Shown here: positions 27,480-37,019 of the stretch, piece by piece
How the letters are laid out: every line of letters starts with the position of its first letter
Numbering within the stretch: the stretch's first letter is position 1
Assembly: GCF_004123845.1 (NCBI RefSeq)
Contig: NZ_NBDP01000030.1
Location: 186,001-250,000 of the forward strand
Source of the DNA: Allobosea sp. Tri-44
Lineage (GTDB): Bacteria; Pseudomonadota; Alphaproteobacteria; Rhizobiales; Beijerinckiaceae
DNA length: 64,000 nucleotides
Direction: 5' to 3'
Made by a program: the position numbers and the translations under genes
Notes under the pieces: generated by a model
Told to the model about the DNA's origin: nothing
What the model saw: only the letters and a program-made list of their open reading frames with translations
The model's database searches: none

Positions 27480-28973
27480 ATGATGCCCGCCGCTACCGCC
27501 CTGATCCCGCCCACCGGCCCTATGCCGGCGCTGCGCCCGGCAACGGTGGCCGCCCGCACCGGCGACCGGCTGCTGCTCCGGAGCGAGGCCGGCGAGGTTT
27601 CGGCCTGCGTCGCCCTCTCCTGCCCGCTCTCCCCAAAGGTCGGCGACGAGGTCCTTGCCTGGGCCGGCGGCGAGGAATGGCACATCCTCGCCGTGCTCGG
27701 TCGCGGCGTGCAAACGGAACAGCATGTTCGTCCGAATGGCCTGGAAGGCGTGATCGACGGCGAGGCGAAGCCGTTGCCGCGGGTACCGCATTACGAGGAC
27801 GCTTCGGTCACCGAAGGCGAGGCCGCGGCCGGCCGACCCTATACCCGCATCGACGTGCCGCTGAAGCCCGACGAATTCGGCAGCGGCACCTATCTGCGCC
27901 TCGGCGCCTATGTCGAAGGCGAGGAGGGCGCGATGATGCCCGACCTCGCGCTCTCGAAGAGCACCGCCTCGAACACGACCAAGACCGAACCGAGCCCGGA
28001 CCTGTCGCTGACCGCGCTGCTCAGCGGCAAGAACCCCTTTGTCGGCATGGCCGAGACAGCCAACGCCGCCAAGGAGAGCGACGCGACCAATGCCGATGGC
28101 AGCATCAAGCAGGGCTATCTGAAGCGCGGCGACAAGTTCGTGAAGAACAAGGCCGGCCAGATGGAATTGATGACCATCTCGACCAAGGCGACGACGACGA
28201 CCTCCTCCGGCGACGGCTTCCTCGGCAAGACCGATTCAGACGTCAATCTCTCCGTCGGCGGCGGCATGCTGGTCGACATCGTCAAGGGCCAGACCACCAA
28301 CGTCTCCGACGGGGACATCAAGTTCACGGCGCCGGCCGGCGTCTTTGCCGTCAACGCCCTCTCCGGCGTCTCGATCACCGCCGGCACGCCCGACGCGCCG
28401 GCCAACATCTCCCTGCTCGCCTATGGCTATGTGAAGAACGAGGCCAAGGGGCCGCTCTCGGAATGGCTCTATTCCACTTCCGAGAAGAAGACCTACGGCA
28501 CGGCCAAGGAGTGGTTCTACGGCGAGAAATACACAGAGTTCCACGGCTACGAGGAGAAGAAGTTCTTCGGCACCTCGATCAGCTATTTCCTCGGCGACCA
28601 GATCTCGACCAACCTGGCCGCGCGCATCAGCATGACGCTGGCGGCGACGCTGACCCTCGCTTTGGGCACGGAGTTCCGCCTCAACGCCGCGATCGATCTC
28701 AAGATCAATCTCGCCATCGACATGAACATCATCATCGGCGTCGCCTTCAAGGGCGTCATCGGCCTCGACACCAAGGCGGTGCTCGGCTCGGACTTCAAAT
28801 ACGTCAATGGCCTGGATTTCAAATGGGTCGGCGTTGATGGCAAGAAATTCGGTTTGGAGCTGAAGAACGCCGACATGAACGCCTATCTCAAGGCGGTCGT
28901 GATCGGGAAGAGCACAGTCGAGATCGGCGGCAAGGACGTCGATGTCAAAACCGGCCTGCTTCTCAGGTCATGA
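27480..28973 (+). CDS. T6SS-linked OB-fold plus beta-helix protein (DUF3540-like N-terminus)
   Basis: The protein has 497 residues. Residues 15-80 resemble the OB-like start of DUF3540 proteins (DRLLLRSEAGEVSACVALS, PKVGDEVLAWAGG, WHILAVLGRG). Residues 230-300 and 375-497 are short hydrophobic/Gly/Asp repeats typical of a parallel beta-helix (VNLSVGGGMLVDIVKG; INLAIDMNIIIGVAFKG; VLGSDFKYVNGLDFKWVG). This is the domain order of a gp5-type spike without the gp27 part. GGGAGAG precedes the double ATG. It overlaps the DUF3540 gene by 4 bases. A role as separate needle or tip extension for the short VgrG is an inference. Confidence 0.7.
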   Translation: MMPAATALIPPTGPMPALRPATVAARTGDRLLLRSEAGEVSACVALSCPLSPKVGDEVLAWAGGEEWHILAVLGRGVQTEQHVRPNGLEGVIDGEAKPLPRVPHYEDASVTEGEAAAGRPYTRIDVPLKPDEFGSGTYLRLGAYVEGEEGAMMPDLALSKSTASNTTKTEPSPDLSLTALLSGKNPFVGMAETANAAKESDATNADGSIKQGYLKRGDKFVKNKAGQMELMTISTKATTTTSSGDGFLGKTDSDVNLSVGGGMLVDIVKGQTTNVSDGDIKFTAPAGVFAVNALSGVSITAGTPDAPANISLLAYGYVKNEAKGPLSEWLYSTSEKKTYGTAKEWFYGEKYTEFHGYEEKKFFGTSISYFLGDQISTNLAARISMTLAATLTLALGTEFRLNAAIDLKINLAIDMNIIIGVAFKGVIGLDTKAVLGSDFKYVNGLDFKWVGVDGKKFGLELKNADMNAYLKAVVIGKSTVEIGGKDVDVKTGLLLRS

Positions 28974-29635
28974 GCCCGTCCTTGCACAACTCCTACGCCA
29001 CCGCTGACGCGTCGGCCGGCGCGAATTCCGCGCCTTTCGGGGCAGCGGACGGGCTGAGTTCCGCGCGCGTGCTCGCGATCACCGGTGAACGCTGCCTGGT
29101 GCAGGACGAGGCGGGGACGCGCGAGGCCTCGCGCGCTGTCTCCTGCCTGATCCAACCGCAGCCCGAGGACGAAGTGCTCATCGTCGCCTCCGGCCGACGC
29201 GTCTTCATCCTCGCCGTCCTGACCCGCGCCGGCCTCGGCGATGCGACCCTCTCCTTGCCGGATCGGGCCGCAAGCCTTGCCATCGCGGCACCGAGCATCG
29301 CTCTCAACGCCACGGCCCGGCTCGGGCTCGAAGCGCCGGAAGTGGCCGTGACCAGCAGGCGCTTCCACCTTGTTACGGACGTGCTGACGCAGGTTTCGCG
29401 ATTGGCGTCCGTGATCGGCGACGCCCTGACCACCGTCGTCGGCCGCCAGTCGACCGTAGCGCAGCGCATCGAGGTGACGTCACAAGAGCGGAATACCGCG
29501 ATCGCCGGCATCGACAGCGAGCGCATCGGCACGCATCTCTCGCAGACCGAGCTGACCACGGTCAGCGCGGCGGTCGAGACGCATCTGGCCCGCGACGATA
29601 TCCGCCTCGACGCCAAGCGCGTAACGATCGGATGA
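28970..29635 (+). CDS. DUF3540-family protein, T6SS-associated
   Basis: The 221-residue protein contains the DUF3540 core: ARVLAITGERCLVQDEAG, ASRAVSCLIQPQPEDEVL and a strand-rich VFILAVLTRAG, then a repetitive beta region and a C-terminal helix (FHLVTDVLTQVSRLASVIG). DUF3540 proteins occur with VgrG and DUF4150 PAAR-like genes in T6SS loci and are thought to be tip components or adaptors; their biochemistry is not settled. Both its start and its stop form ATGA overlaps with neighbours, so it is translationally coupled on both sides. Confidence 0.82.
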   Translation: MSPSLHNSYATADASAGANSAPFGAADGLSSARVLAITGERCLVQDEAGTREASRAVSCLIQPQPEDEVLIVASGRRVFILAVLTRAGLGDATLSLPDRAASLAIAAPSIALNATARLGLEAPEVAVTSRRFHLVTDVLTQVSRLASVIGDALTTVVGRQSTVAQRIEVTSQERNTAIAGIDSERIGTHLSQTELTTVSAAVETHLARDDIRLDAKRVTIG

Positions 29636-31413
29636 GCGCGCCGGCAGCCGCCACCAGCCATGCGACCAGGGTGCGGGCCGGGCTGAAGCGCCTGTCCGAA
29701 GGCCGGACGGACGAAGCCGAGGTGATCCTGCGCGAGGCGCTCGCGGCCCGGCCGGACGATCCCTGGGTGCTGAACGGGCTCGGCGGCGTCGCATTGCTGC
29801 GTCGTGACACGGCAGCGGCAGAAAAGCTGATCGGCACCGCGGCAAGATTGCAGCCGGGGGAGCCCGAAATCCTCGCCAATCTCGCCGCCCTGCACACCGA
29901 ATGCGATCGCCTCGACGACGCCGAAACCTGCCTCGACGAGGCGGTCCGCCTCGCCCCACGCCATGCGGGCATAAGGGAACGCCGGGCCGAGCTTCTGCTG
30001 GCACGACGGCGCCCCGAGGATGCGGCTCGCGAGGCCCAGCATGCGCTTGAATGCGATCCCGAACGGCCGCGCGCCTGGCTGCTGCGCGGCCTCTGCGCGC
30101 TTGCGGCCTCGGACCGGCCGCTCGCCATCGCCTGCTTCGAGGAAGCCGTCGCCCTCGACGAAGCCTGCATTGAAGCCTGGCACAATCTCGCCGAAGCCCA
30201 TGCCTCGCTCGGCGATGAAGCGGTCGCGATCGACTGTGCCGAGCGCGCCTATCTCTGCGCTCCGTCGGACCCGGCGCATATCGTCACCCTGGCGCGGCTC
30301 CTCGCCGCCCGCGATCCCAGCCGTTCAGGCGAGCTGCTGCGGCGTGCGCTGGCCCTCGCGCCAGGCTACCTGCCCGCGCTGGAGCTGCAGGCGCTGACTG
30401 CGACGGACGATGCAACGGCCCGCCAGGCTTTCGCCGCACTGGCTACGGCGGCTCGCGAGAACGGTGCCGGGAGCGGCCCTGCTTTGCTCACGCTGGCGCG
30501 GGCACTGGCCGGCGCAGGACGTTTCGCGGACGCGCTGCTGGCGAGCGAACGCGCCGCAGCCATGGAGCTTCCCGAGGCGCGTCCGCTGCGGCACGCCTGC
30601 CTGTTCGCGCTCGGCCGCTTCGAGGAGGCCTATCACGGGCTCCCAGAGCCACGCCGGGCGATCGATGCGGTGCTCGTCCCCCCCGACATGCCGCTCGGCG
30701 AAGTCGTCTTCGCGCTGCGCCTGCTGCCGGCACTCACCGAGCAAGCGGGCCGGGAGCTGCCGCTGTTGGCGCCGTCGGCCCTGCATTCGCTGCTGGCGCC
30801 GCTAGCACCGATCCTCTCGGAAGCCGGCAGCGCAGATGCCTCGCAGCCGCTCATTCTCGCCGAGGCGATGGCGCATCTGCGCGCCGATGCCGGGATGCTC
30901 GCCATGTCGGCGCCCTATGTCACGGTCGAGCCTGGCCGGGCCGGACTCTGGCAGGATGCGATCGCGGCGCTGCCCGGCCCACGCATCGGCATCGTCTGGT
31001 CGGCCCGCATTCCCGGAATGGGGCTGGAGGATCTCCTGGCTGCGGCCCGCCCGCTTGGCACGGTAGTGAGCCTGGCGATCGGCGCGGCGCGGGACGAACT
31101 CGCCCGTGTGCCCGATGTCATCGATGCCGGCCACCGGATCGGCGGACCGGAGGACCTCGCCGCCGCCATCGCCTCACTCGACCTGGTGCTGGCGCCGGAT
31201 TGCCTCGCTTTGCACCTTGCGGGTGCGCTCCGCCAGCCTGGAATCGCGCTCCTGCCGCGTGCACCACACTGGATCTGGCAGGAAGAGGCAGGGCGGGCGA
31301 GATTCTATCCGTCGCTGACGCCTTACCGGGCGGTATCGCCGGATACGACCTCGCCCGGCTCAGAACTCGAACGGCTCATCCGCACGCGTCTCGCCACCGA
31401 AGCGGAAGCATGA
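29632..31413 (+). CDS. Tetratricopeptide-repeat protein with C-terminal glycosyltransferase-like (GT-B) domain
   Basis: The protein has 593 residues. Residues 10-270 contain several TPR units (RPDDPWVLNGLGGVALLRRD, LQPGEPEILANLAALHTECD type helices). The C-terminal 150 residues match the acceptor/donor half seen in TPR-linked family 9-like transferases: RIGIVWSARIPG, SLDLVLAPDCLALHLAGAL and LLPRAPHWIWQEE. In full enzymes the last segments bind nucleotide-sugar; the usual first Rossmann half is weak here, so activity is uncertain. It is the third gene of the coupled T6SS chain. It could glycosylate or chaperone a tip/effector protein. Confidence 0.72.
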   Translation: MSAPAAATSHATRVRAGLKRLSEGRTDEAEVILREALAARPDDPWVLNGLGGVALLRRDTAAAEKLIGTAARLQPGEPEILANLAALHTECDRLDDAETCLDEAVRLAPRHAGIRERRAELLLARRRPEDAAREAQHALECDPERPRAWLLRGLCALAASDRPLAIACFEEAVALDEACIEAWHNLAEAHASLGDEAVAIDCAERAYLCAPSDPAHIVTLARLLAARDPSRSGELLRRALALAPGYLPALELQALTATDDATARQAFAALATAARENGAGSGPALLTLARALAGAGRFADALLASERAAAMELPEARPLRHACLFALGRFEEAYHGLPEPRRAIDAVLVPPDMPLGEVVFALRLLPALTEQAGRELPLLAPSALHSLLAPLAPILSEAGSADASQPLILAEAMAHLRADAGMLAMSAPYVTVEPGRAGLWQDAIAALPGPRIGIVWSARIPGMGLEDLLAAARPLGTVVSLAIGAARDELARVPDVIDAGHRIGGPEDLAAAIASLDLVLAPDCLALHLAGALRQPGIALLPRAPHWIWQEEAGRARFYPSLTPYRAVSPDTTSPGSELERLIRTRLATEAEA

Positions 31414-32243
31414 CGACAGGGAGTCCCTCGCTTTCCGAGCGGATCCATCTGACGCTCGATGTCGTCTACGCCTTCGATCGACCGGCGTATCATCTCGATC
31501 TCGAACTCCGGGCTCGGCCCCTGCTCGCCGCTGAACCGCGACTCGCCCCGATCCGTCTCGCCTGCGAGCCGGAAGCTCGGTTCGAGCCAACCGAACTCGA
31601 CGGAAACGGCGTCGCGGTCGACAGGCTGAAGCTCGCCGGGCCGGTCTCCCGCCTGCGGCTCAATGCCAGCTTCGATCGCCCGATCGGTCTTGATGAGCCC
31701 CTGCCCGCTCTCGTTCCGACCGCAAGTGACCTCGCGGTCGAAGGCCTGCCGTTTGCCGCGAGCGCCATGCCCTGGCAGCAGGCCCTGGCAAACCTTCGCG
31801 AGTCCTGGCGCTACAGCGACGCCCCGCTTCACCAGTCACCAAGTCTGCAGGAGATCGCGCAGCGACGGACAGGCTCCTGCGAAGCGATGACGCGTCTCGC
31901 AGTCGAGATGGTCCGCACTCAAGGCGTCCCCGCCCGGTTTATCGGCGGCTACCGCCTCGCCGGCCCGCCAGGAGATACGCGCCCGGTCCGACGCCATGCC
32001 TGGATCGCCGTCTGGGACGGAATGCAATGGCGCCCATTCGACCCTCTCGCAACATCCGGAGCGGCGAACATGGTTGTCGCAACGGCATTCGGCGGCCGGC
32101 TTCAAGATATTGCCGTCGTTCAGGGCCGCTTCAAGGGCGCCGGCCAGGCACGATTGATCGTCTCCGCGCATGCCCAACGGCACATCGTCCAAGCTCATGC
32201 TTCTCAGGAAGCAGGTTCAGTCGTCGCGCGGTCGTGTCCCTGA
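31410..32243 (+). CDS. Transglutaminase-like cysteine protease-fold protein
   Basis: The 277-residue protein opens with a beta-sandwich-like segment (about residues 10-100) followed by a transglutaminase-like core: catalytic Cys in RRTGSCEAMTRLAVEM, His in RRHAWIAVWDG and Asp in WRPFDPLA. No signal peptide is present. The fold can act as a protease, amidase or transglutaminase. Its start overlaps the TPR gene by 4 bases and it closes the chain. An effector or effector-processing enzyme is possible; a housekeeping role for the tip complex is equally possible. Confidence 0.77.
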   Translation: MTTGSPSLSERIHLTLDVVYAFDRPAYHLDLELRARPLLAAEPRLAPIRLACEPEARFEPTELDGNGVAVDRLKLAGPVSRLRLNASFDRPIGLDEPLPALVPTASDLAVEGLPFAASAMPWQQALANLRESWRYSDAPLHQSPSLQEIAQRRTGSCEAMTRLAVEMVRTQGVPARFIGGYRLAGPPGDTRPVRRHAWIAVWDGMQWRPFDPLATSGAANMVVATAFGGRLQDIAVVQGRFKGAGQARLIVSAHAQRHIVQAHASQEAGSVVARSCP

Positions 32244-32363
32244 TGGTGGTGTAGCTTCAGATAGTCGCCTCGAGCCGGCTGCATCCAGAACCCCGCGCGA
32301 GATGGATACTCTCCGGCTTTTGCGCTCTAACGCATGACAGGGGCACTCATTAGCCAAGAGAAT

Positions 32364-32382
32364 CCTCGGAACTCATCCGAGG
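32364..32382 (+). promoter_or_regulatory. Hairpin/dyad upstream of the MarR gene
   Basis: Perfect 7-bp arms CCTCGGA and TCCGAGG with a 5-base loop, ending 14 bases before the ATG at 32396. The right arm merges with the A/G-rich ribosome site, so it could be an autoregulatory operator or block translation. Confidence 0.45.
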
Positions 32383-32395
32383 GGCAGCAGGACAG

Positions 32396-32869
32396 ATGGA
32401 ACCAACCAAGCTCGAAAGCGCCGGGACAGCCTGGCGACACGCCAATGTCGGCCGCCTTCTCAACAATGCAGTGCGCCGCTTCGAGGCGCGTGTCCTCGAA
32501 CTGATGAGCAATGGCGGTCATGCAGAAACCCGCATTGCGCATGTGAGCTTGACCCGCAATCTCGATGTCGGTGGGACGCGGCTTACCGAGCTCGCCCGAC
32601 GCGCCTCCATGAGCAAGCAGGCGATGGGCGAACTGGTCGACCAATGCGCCGCGCTCGGACTGGTCACGCGTGCCGTCGATCCGAGCGACCGGCGTGCCCG
32701 TATCGTGACCTTCACCCCGGCCGGGTTGACCTGGCTTGCGGCCTTTCGTGACGCCGTCGACATCGCCGAGCGCGAGATGCGTTCGCAGTTGGGCGAGCAG
32801 GCCATGGACGCGGTCGTGAAGGGCCTTGCGACCTATGCCGTCGCGTTCGACACCCTTGCTCCCGATTGA
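32396..32869 (+). CDS. MarR-family transcriptional regulator
   Basis: The 157-residue winged-helix protein has LNVGRLLNN-type N-terminal helix pairing, the recognition helix region RLTELARRASMSKQAMGELVDQ and the wing DPSDRRARIVTFTPAG. It has no Cys in the sensing position, unlike the MarR at 6790. It stands between the T6SS chain and the oxalate operon, transcribed toward the latter's terminator. Its target is not evident; the dyad at 32364 suggests self-regulation. Confidence 0.88.
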   Translation: MEPTKLESAGTAWRHANVGRLLNNAVRRFEARVLELMSNGGHAETRIAHVSLTRNLDVGGTRLTELARRASMSKQAMGELVDQCAALGLVTRAVDPSDRRARIVTFTPAGLTWLAAFRDAVDIAEREMRSQLGEQAMDAVVKGLATYAVAFDTLAPD

Positions 32870-32922
32870 GCTTTGCCCCGCCGCTCGAGGCCGCACCGGT
32901 CAGGCGCTCCCGCCCTGACACG

Positions 32923-32957
32923 AAAAAGGGTGGCGCCTCGTTGCCGAGGTGCCACCC
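32923..32957 (-). terminator. Rho-independent terminator of the oxc-frc operon
   Basis: A 13-bp stem (32928-32940 with 32945-32957, one G-U pair) followed on the minus strand by TTTTT (32923-32927). It begins 28 bases after the frc stop. Confidence 0.88.
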
Positions 32958-32984
32958 CAAGAGGTCAATGGCAGCTTTGAAAAA

Positions 32985-34256
32985 CTACTCCGCCGCCTGC
33001 GCCAACGCGCCGGTGGCGCCCGATTCGATAATCGCCGTGATGCGGCCCTCATCGAGCTTCAGCACGTCGCGCAGCACCTCATCGGTGTGCTCGCCGAGCA
33101 ATGGCGAACGCTTGACCACAGTCGGGCTGTTGGAGAGCTTGATCGGGTTGCCGACCGAGAGATATTTGCCGCGCTTGGGATGATCGACCTCGACCACCGT
33201 CCCGGTCTCGCGCAGCGACTTCTCCTCGGCGATCTCCTTCATCGACAGGATCGGCCCGCACGGGATGTCGTACTCGTTGAGGATGTCCATGGCCTCGAAC
33301 TTGGTCTTGGACATGGTCCATTGCTCGATGCGCCCGAAGATCTCGTTCAGCCTCGGCAGGCGCGCCGGCGGCTTGGCGTAGTTCGGGTCGGTCTTCCAGG
33401 TCGGCTCGCCAATGACGTCGCAGATCTTCTCCCAGACCGGGGCCTGGGTGATGAAGTAGATGTAGGCGTTGGGATCGGTCTCCCAGCCCTTGCATTTCAG
33501 GATGCGGCCCGGTTGGCCGCCGCCGGAATCATTGCCGGCGCGCGGCACGGCATCGCCGAAGGGCAGGCCTTCGCCGAACTGGCTGTATTCCTTCAAGGGG
33601 CCGTGGTCGAGGCGCTGCTGGTCGCGCAGCTTGACGCGGCAGAGATTGAGCACGCCATCCTGCATCGCACAATCGACCTTCTGGCCGAGGCCGGAATGGG
33701 TCCGATGATAGAGCGCCGTGACGATGCCGAGTGCGAGGTGCAGGCCGGTTCCCGAATCGCCGATCTGAGCGCCCGTGACCAACGGCAGGCCGTCGCGGAA
33801 GCCGGTGGTCGAGGCGGCGCCGCCAGCGCATTGCGCGACGTTCTCGTAGACCTTGCAGTCTTCATAAGGGCCGGGGCCGAAGCCCTTGACCGAGGCGACG
33901 ATCAGGCGGGGATTGGTGGCGTGAATCTTCTCCCAGGTCAGGCCCATGCGATCGAGCACGCCCGGGGCGAAGTTCTCGACCAGCACATCGCAAATCTTCA
34001 CCATCTCCCAGAGCACTTCCATGCCCTTCGGGTTCTTGGTGTCGAGCGTGATCGAGCGCTTGTTGTGGTTCAGCATCGTGAAATAGAGGCTGTCGGCATC
34101 CGGCACGTCGCAGAGCTGGCCGCGCGTGATGTCGCCGGAGCCGGGACGCTCGATCTTGATCACGTCGGCGCCGAACCAGGCGAGGAGCTGCGTGCAGGTC
34201 GGCCCCGACTGGACGTGGGTGAAGTCGAGAATCTTGACGCCTTCGAGCGCTTTCAT
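32985..34256 (-). CDS. frc: Formyl-CoA:oxalate CoA-transferase
   Basis: This class III CoA-transferase moves CoA from formyl-CoA to oxalate, giving oxalyl-CoA and formate in the cytoplasm. The 423-residue protein begins with [20 protein letters not shown], typical of Frc. The catalytic Asp is Asp167 in IGDSGTG, and the glycine loop SGGGQPG is at residues 244-250. [20 protein letters not shown] is the Frc-specific segment. It follows oxc by 13 bases with GGAGGAGA as ribosome site, and ends at a clear terminator. Confidence 0.95.
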   Translation of the reverse strand: MKALEGVKILDFTHVQSGPTCTQLLAWFGADVIKIERPGSGDITRGQLCDVPDADSLYFTMLNHNKRSITLDTKNPKGMEVLWEMVKICDVLVENFAPGVLDRMGLTWEKIHATNPRLIVASVKGFGPGPYEDCKVYENVAQCAGGAASTTGFRDGLPLVTGAQIGDSGTGLHLALGIVTALYHRTHSGLGQKVDCAMQDGVLNLCRVKLRDQQRLDHGPLKEYSQFGEGLPFGDAVPRAGNDSGGGQPGRILKCKGWETDPNAYIYFITQAPVWEKICDVIGEPTWKTDPNYAKPPARLPRLNEIFGRIEQWTMSKTKFEAMDILNEYDIPCGPILSMKEIAEEKSLRETGTVVEVDHPKRGKYLSVGNPIKLSNSPTVVKRSPLLGEHTDEVLRDVLKLDEGRITAIIESGATGALAQAAE

Positions 34257-34269
34257 TTTGTCTCCTCCC

Positions 34270-36006
34270 TTACTTCTTCTTGAGTGCGCTTTGCGGATTC
34301 AGATTGCCGATGCGACCGCTTTCGCTGCCGGCGGTCGGATCGATCACCGCGTTGATCAAGGTGGGCTTGCCGCTGTCCATCGCCGCGTTGACGGCGCGCT
34401 TCAGCTCGTCGGGCGACGTCGCGTTGACGCCGACGCCGCCGAACGCCTCCATCATGCGATCGTAGCGCGCATCCTTGACGAACACGGTCGTGGCGGGATC
34501 GGCGCCGGCGTCATTGACGTCGGTGCCGCGATAGATGCCGTTGTTATTGAAGATGACGATGCAGACCGGCAGGTTGTACCGGCAGATCGTCTCGACCTCC
34601 ATTCCGGAGAAGCCGAAGGCCGAATCGCCTTCGACGGCGAGCACCGGCTTGCCGGTCTCGACGGCGGCGGCGATGGCGTAGCCCATGCCGATGCCCATCA
34701 CGCCCCAGGTGCCGACGTCGAGGCGCTTGCGCGGCTGATGCATGTCGATGACGCCGCGCGCGAGATCGAGCGTGTTGGCGCCTTCATTGATGAGGATGGC
34801 GTCCGGCCGCTCCTTGATGATCGTGCGCAGCACGCCGAGCGCACCGTGATAGTCCATCGGCACGTTGTTGTTCATCAGGCGCGGCGCCATCTTGGCGACG
34901 TTCTCGTCGCGCTTCCTGGCGACGGACGCAGTCCAGTCCGCTGGCGCCGCCGGCCATGCGCCGCCCATGCCCGCGAGCAGCGCTGAGACGCAGGAGCCGA
35001 TATCGCCGACCACGGGCGCGACGATCTCGACGTTGGAGTCCATCTCCTTCGGCTCGATGTCGATCTGGATGAACTGCTTGGGTGCGTCGCCCCAGCTCTT
35101 GCCCTTGCCGTGCGAGAGCAGCCAGTTGAGGCGTGCGCCGATCAGCATGACGACATCGGAATCCTTCAACACCGTCGAGCGGGCCGCGCCGGCGCATTGC
35201 GGATGAAGATCCGGCAGCAGGCCCTTGGCCATGCTCATCGGCAGGAACGGAACGCCGCTCTTTTCAACGAACTGGCGGATCGCGTCGTCGGCCTGGGCGT
35301 AGGCCGCACCCTTGCCGAGAATGATCAGCGGCCGCTTGGCGCCCTTCAGCACGTCGAGCGCGCGCTGGATCGAGTCCGGCGCCGGAAGCTGCGCCGGCGC
35401 GGCGTCGATCACCTTGACCAGCGACTTCGCGCCCTCCTCGGCGTCCATCACCTGGCCGAACAGCTTTGCCGGCAGGTCGAGGTAGACACCGCCCGGTCGG
35501 CCGGAGACCGCGGCGCGGATCGCGCGCGCCAGGCCGATGCCGATGTCCTGGGCGTGCAGGATGCGGAACGCCGCCTTGCAGAGCGGCTTGGCGACGGCGA
35601 GTTGGTCCATCTCCTCGTAATCGCCCTGCTGCAGATCGACGATCTCGCGCTCCGACGAACCCGAGATCAGGATCATCGGGAAACAGTTCGTGGTCGCATG
35701 CGCAAGCGCGGTCAGGCCGTTGAGGAAGCCGGGCGCCGACACGGTGAGGCAGACACCAGGCTTCTTCGTGAGGAAGCCGGCGATCGAGGCGGCGTAGCCG
35801 GCGTTCTGCTCGTGGCGGAACGACAGCATCCGGATGCCCGCGGCTTGCGCCATGCGGCCGAAATCGGTGATCGGAATACCCGGCACGCCATAGATCGTGT
35901 CGAGGCCGTTGAGCTTCAACGCATCGATGATGAGGTTGAAGCCGTCGGTCAGCTCGCGCTCTGGTTCGGGCGCGGCAGAAGAGATGCTTTGTACGACTGC
36001 GGACAT
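34270..36006 (-). CDS. oxc: Oxalyl-CoA decarboxylase
   Basis: This ThDP-dependent enzyme converts oxalyl-CoA to formyl-CoA and CO2. The 578-residue protein has the three ThDP-enzyme domains: PYR with [18 protein letters not shown] (the conserved activating Glu), a central Rossmann domain ([14 protein letters not shown]) and PP with the cofactor motif spanning [19 protein letters not shown] to NNNG. Length and [16 protein letters not shown] at the N-terminus match Oxc rather than acetolactate synthase. It lies between gntR and frc on one strand, so the regulator and both enzymes form one operon. Confidence 0.95.
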   Translation of the reverse strand: MSAVVQSISSAAPEPERELTDGFNLIIDALKLNGLDTIYGVPGIPITDFGRMAQAAGIRMLSFRHEQNAGYAASIAGFLTKKPGVCLTVSAPGFLNGLTALAHATTNCFPMILISGSSEREIVDLQQGDYEEMDQLAVAKPLCKAAFRILHAQDIGIGLARAIRAAVSGRPGGVYLDLPAKLFGQVMDAEEGAKSLVKVIDAAPAQLPAPDSIQRALDVLKGAKRPLIILGKGAAYAQADDAIRQFVEKSGVPFLPMSMAKGLLPDLHPQCAGAARSTVLKDSDVVMLIGARLNWLLSHGKGKSWGDAPKQFIQIDIEPKEMDSNVEIVAPVVGDIGSCVSALLAGMGGAWPAAPADWTASVARKRDENVAKMAPRLMNNNVPMDYHGALGVLRTIIKERPDAILINEGANTLDLARGVIDMHQPRKRLDVGTWGVMGIGMGYAIAAAVETGKPVLAVEGDSAFGFSGMEVETICRYNLPVCIVIFNNNGIYRGTDVNDAGADPATTVFVKDARYDRMMEAFGGVGVNATSPDELKRAVNAAMDSGKPTLINAVIDPTAGSESGRIGNLNPQSALKKK

Positions 36007-36067
36007 CCCGCTTTCTCCCTAGTCGATTGTTTCTTCTTGGCTACTTTGTTGTTTGCCTTGGCCCCGC

Positions 36068-36754
36068 TCAGTCGAGCTGGACGAATTGCTCGACATGTTG
36101 CCTCAGCTTGAGCGTGTGCTCGCGGACGAGCCGCTCGGCGCGCTCACCGTTGCGCGTTTCCAGCGCCTCGATGATCTCCTTGTGATCGACGATGGAACGG
36201 CGGGCCCGGTCCCTCTCGAAGATCGTGCGCTGGCGGATGGCGCGCACATGCGTGAACAGGCCGGTGGTGATCTCGGTGATGAGCTTGCAGCCGGAGAGCG
36301 CGACGATCGCCGCATGGAAGCGGATATTGGCGTCCGAATACTCGCCCAGATGCTCTTCGATGTCGGCACTGTCGAAGGTGTCGACGAGGTTGTGCAGCCC
36401 GGCGATATCCTCGTCCGAGGCGACTTCGGTGGCGAGCCGGGCGGCCATGCTTTCGAGCGCGGCCCAGACCGTGATCATCTCGAGAATCTCGGCCTTGGTC
36501 TTGCGCACGATGAAGATGCCGCGGCGCGGCGCGATCCTGACCAGGCCTTCCTGCTCGAGCTGGGCGAGCGCCTCGCGCAACGGCGTCCGGCTGACGCCGA
36601 ACTGAAGCGAAAGCGCGCGCTCGTCGAGCCGCAACTCGGCGCCGGCGTCATAGATCTTCATCGTTCCGATCGCGGCCTTCAGCGCCTCATAGGTGCGGCT
36701 CTTGAGGCTTTGCACCTCCTCGATGGGCTGAATTTCAAGCTGTGCCTTGACCAT
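36068..36754 (-). CDS. GntR-family regulator of the oxalate operon, FCD subfamily (paralogue 1)
   Basis: The 228-residue protein has a winged helix with DERALSLQFGVSRTPLREAL at residues 45-64, then an FCD ligand domain with WAALESMAARL and metal-site His in NIRFHAAIV, TGLFTHVRAI and IVDHKEII. It is clearly related to the second GntR at 50033-50764. It is first in the gntR-oxc-frc operon and divergent from tctA. The shared promoter region carries two copies or near-copies of the TGGCAT operator. A carboxylate such as oxalate or glyoxylate is a sensible ligand (inference). Confidence 0.9.
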   Translation of the reverse strand: MVKAQLEIQPIEEVQSLKSRTYEALKAAIGTMKIYDAGAELRLDERALSLQFGVSRTPLREALAQLEQEGLVRIAPRRGIFIVRKTKAEILEMITVWAALESMAARLATEVASDEDIAGLHNLVDTFDSADIEEHLGEYSDANIRFHAAIVALSGCKLITEITTGLFTHVRAIRQRTIFERDRARRSIVDHKEIIEALETRNGERAERLVREHTLKLRQHVEQFVQLD

Positions 36755-36826
36755 TGCGAAGTCGATTTCCGTGTTGCCCTAGCCAAACGCCGCCAGCGCA
36801 TCATGCGTTATGGCAGCGGTGGTTTC

Positions 36827-36843
36827 TGGCATACCATATAATG
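36827..36843. promoter_or_regulatory. Operator half-site TGGCAT upstream of gntR1
   Basis: CTGGCATACCA followed by A+T-rich sequence, 73 bases upstream of gntR1. The left half is identical to the island operator; the right half is poor. It shares CTGGCATACCA with the site upstream of gcl. Confidence 0.5.
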
Positions 36844-36904
36844 AAAGAAATAGCCGCGCAACGGCCATAATCCAGCAATTATTATGCTGCAGCGCATCCA
36901 AATA

Positions 36905-36921
36905 TGGCATATTGCATGCCA
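36905..36921. promoter_or_regulatory. GntR operator TGGCAT-N5-ATGCCA, oxalate/tct divergent promoter
   Basis: Perfect 6-bp arms 5 bases apart, in the region between gntR1-oxc-frc and tctACB. The same architecture recurs at 45094, 45167, 57016 and 60193. Confidence 0.75.
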
Positions 36922-37019
36922 CGCAGTTTCATCCTAGGCTAACTCAAACAAGGCCAGTCGGTGCTGCGTTGGTCATTGCGCGGTCCCTGAACAAGGCCAG
37001 TCTATGGGGATGAAGCGCT

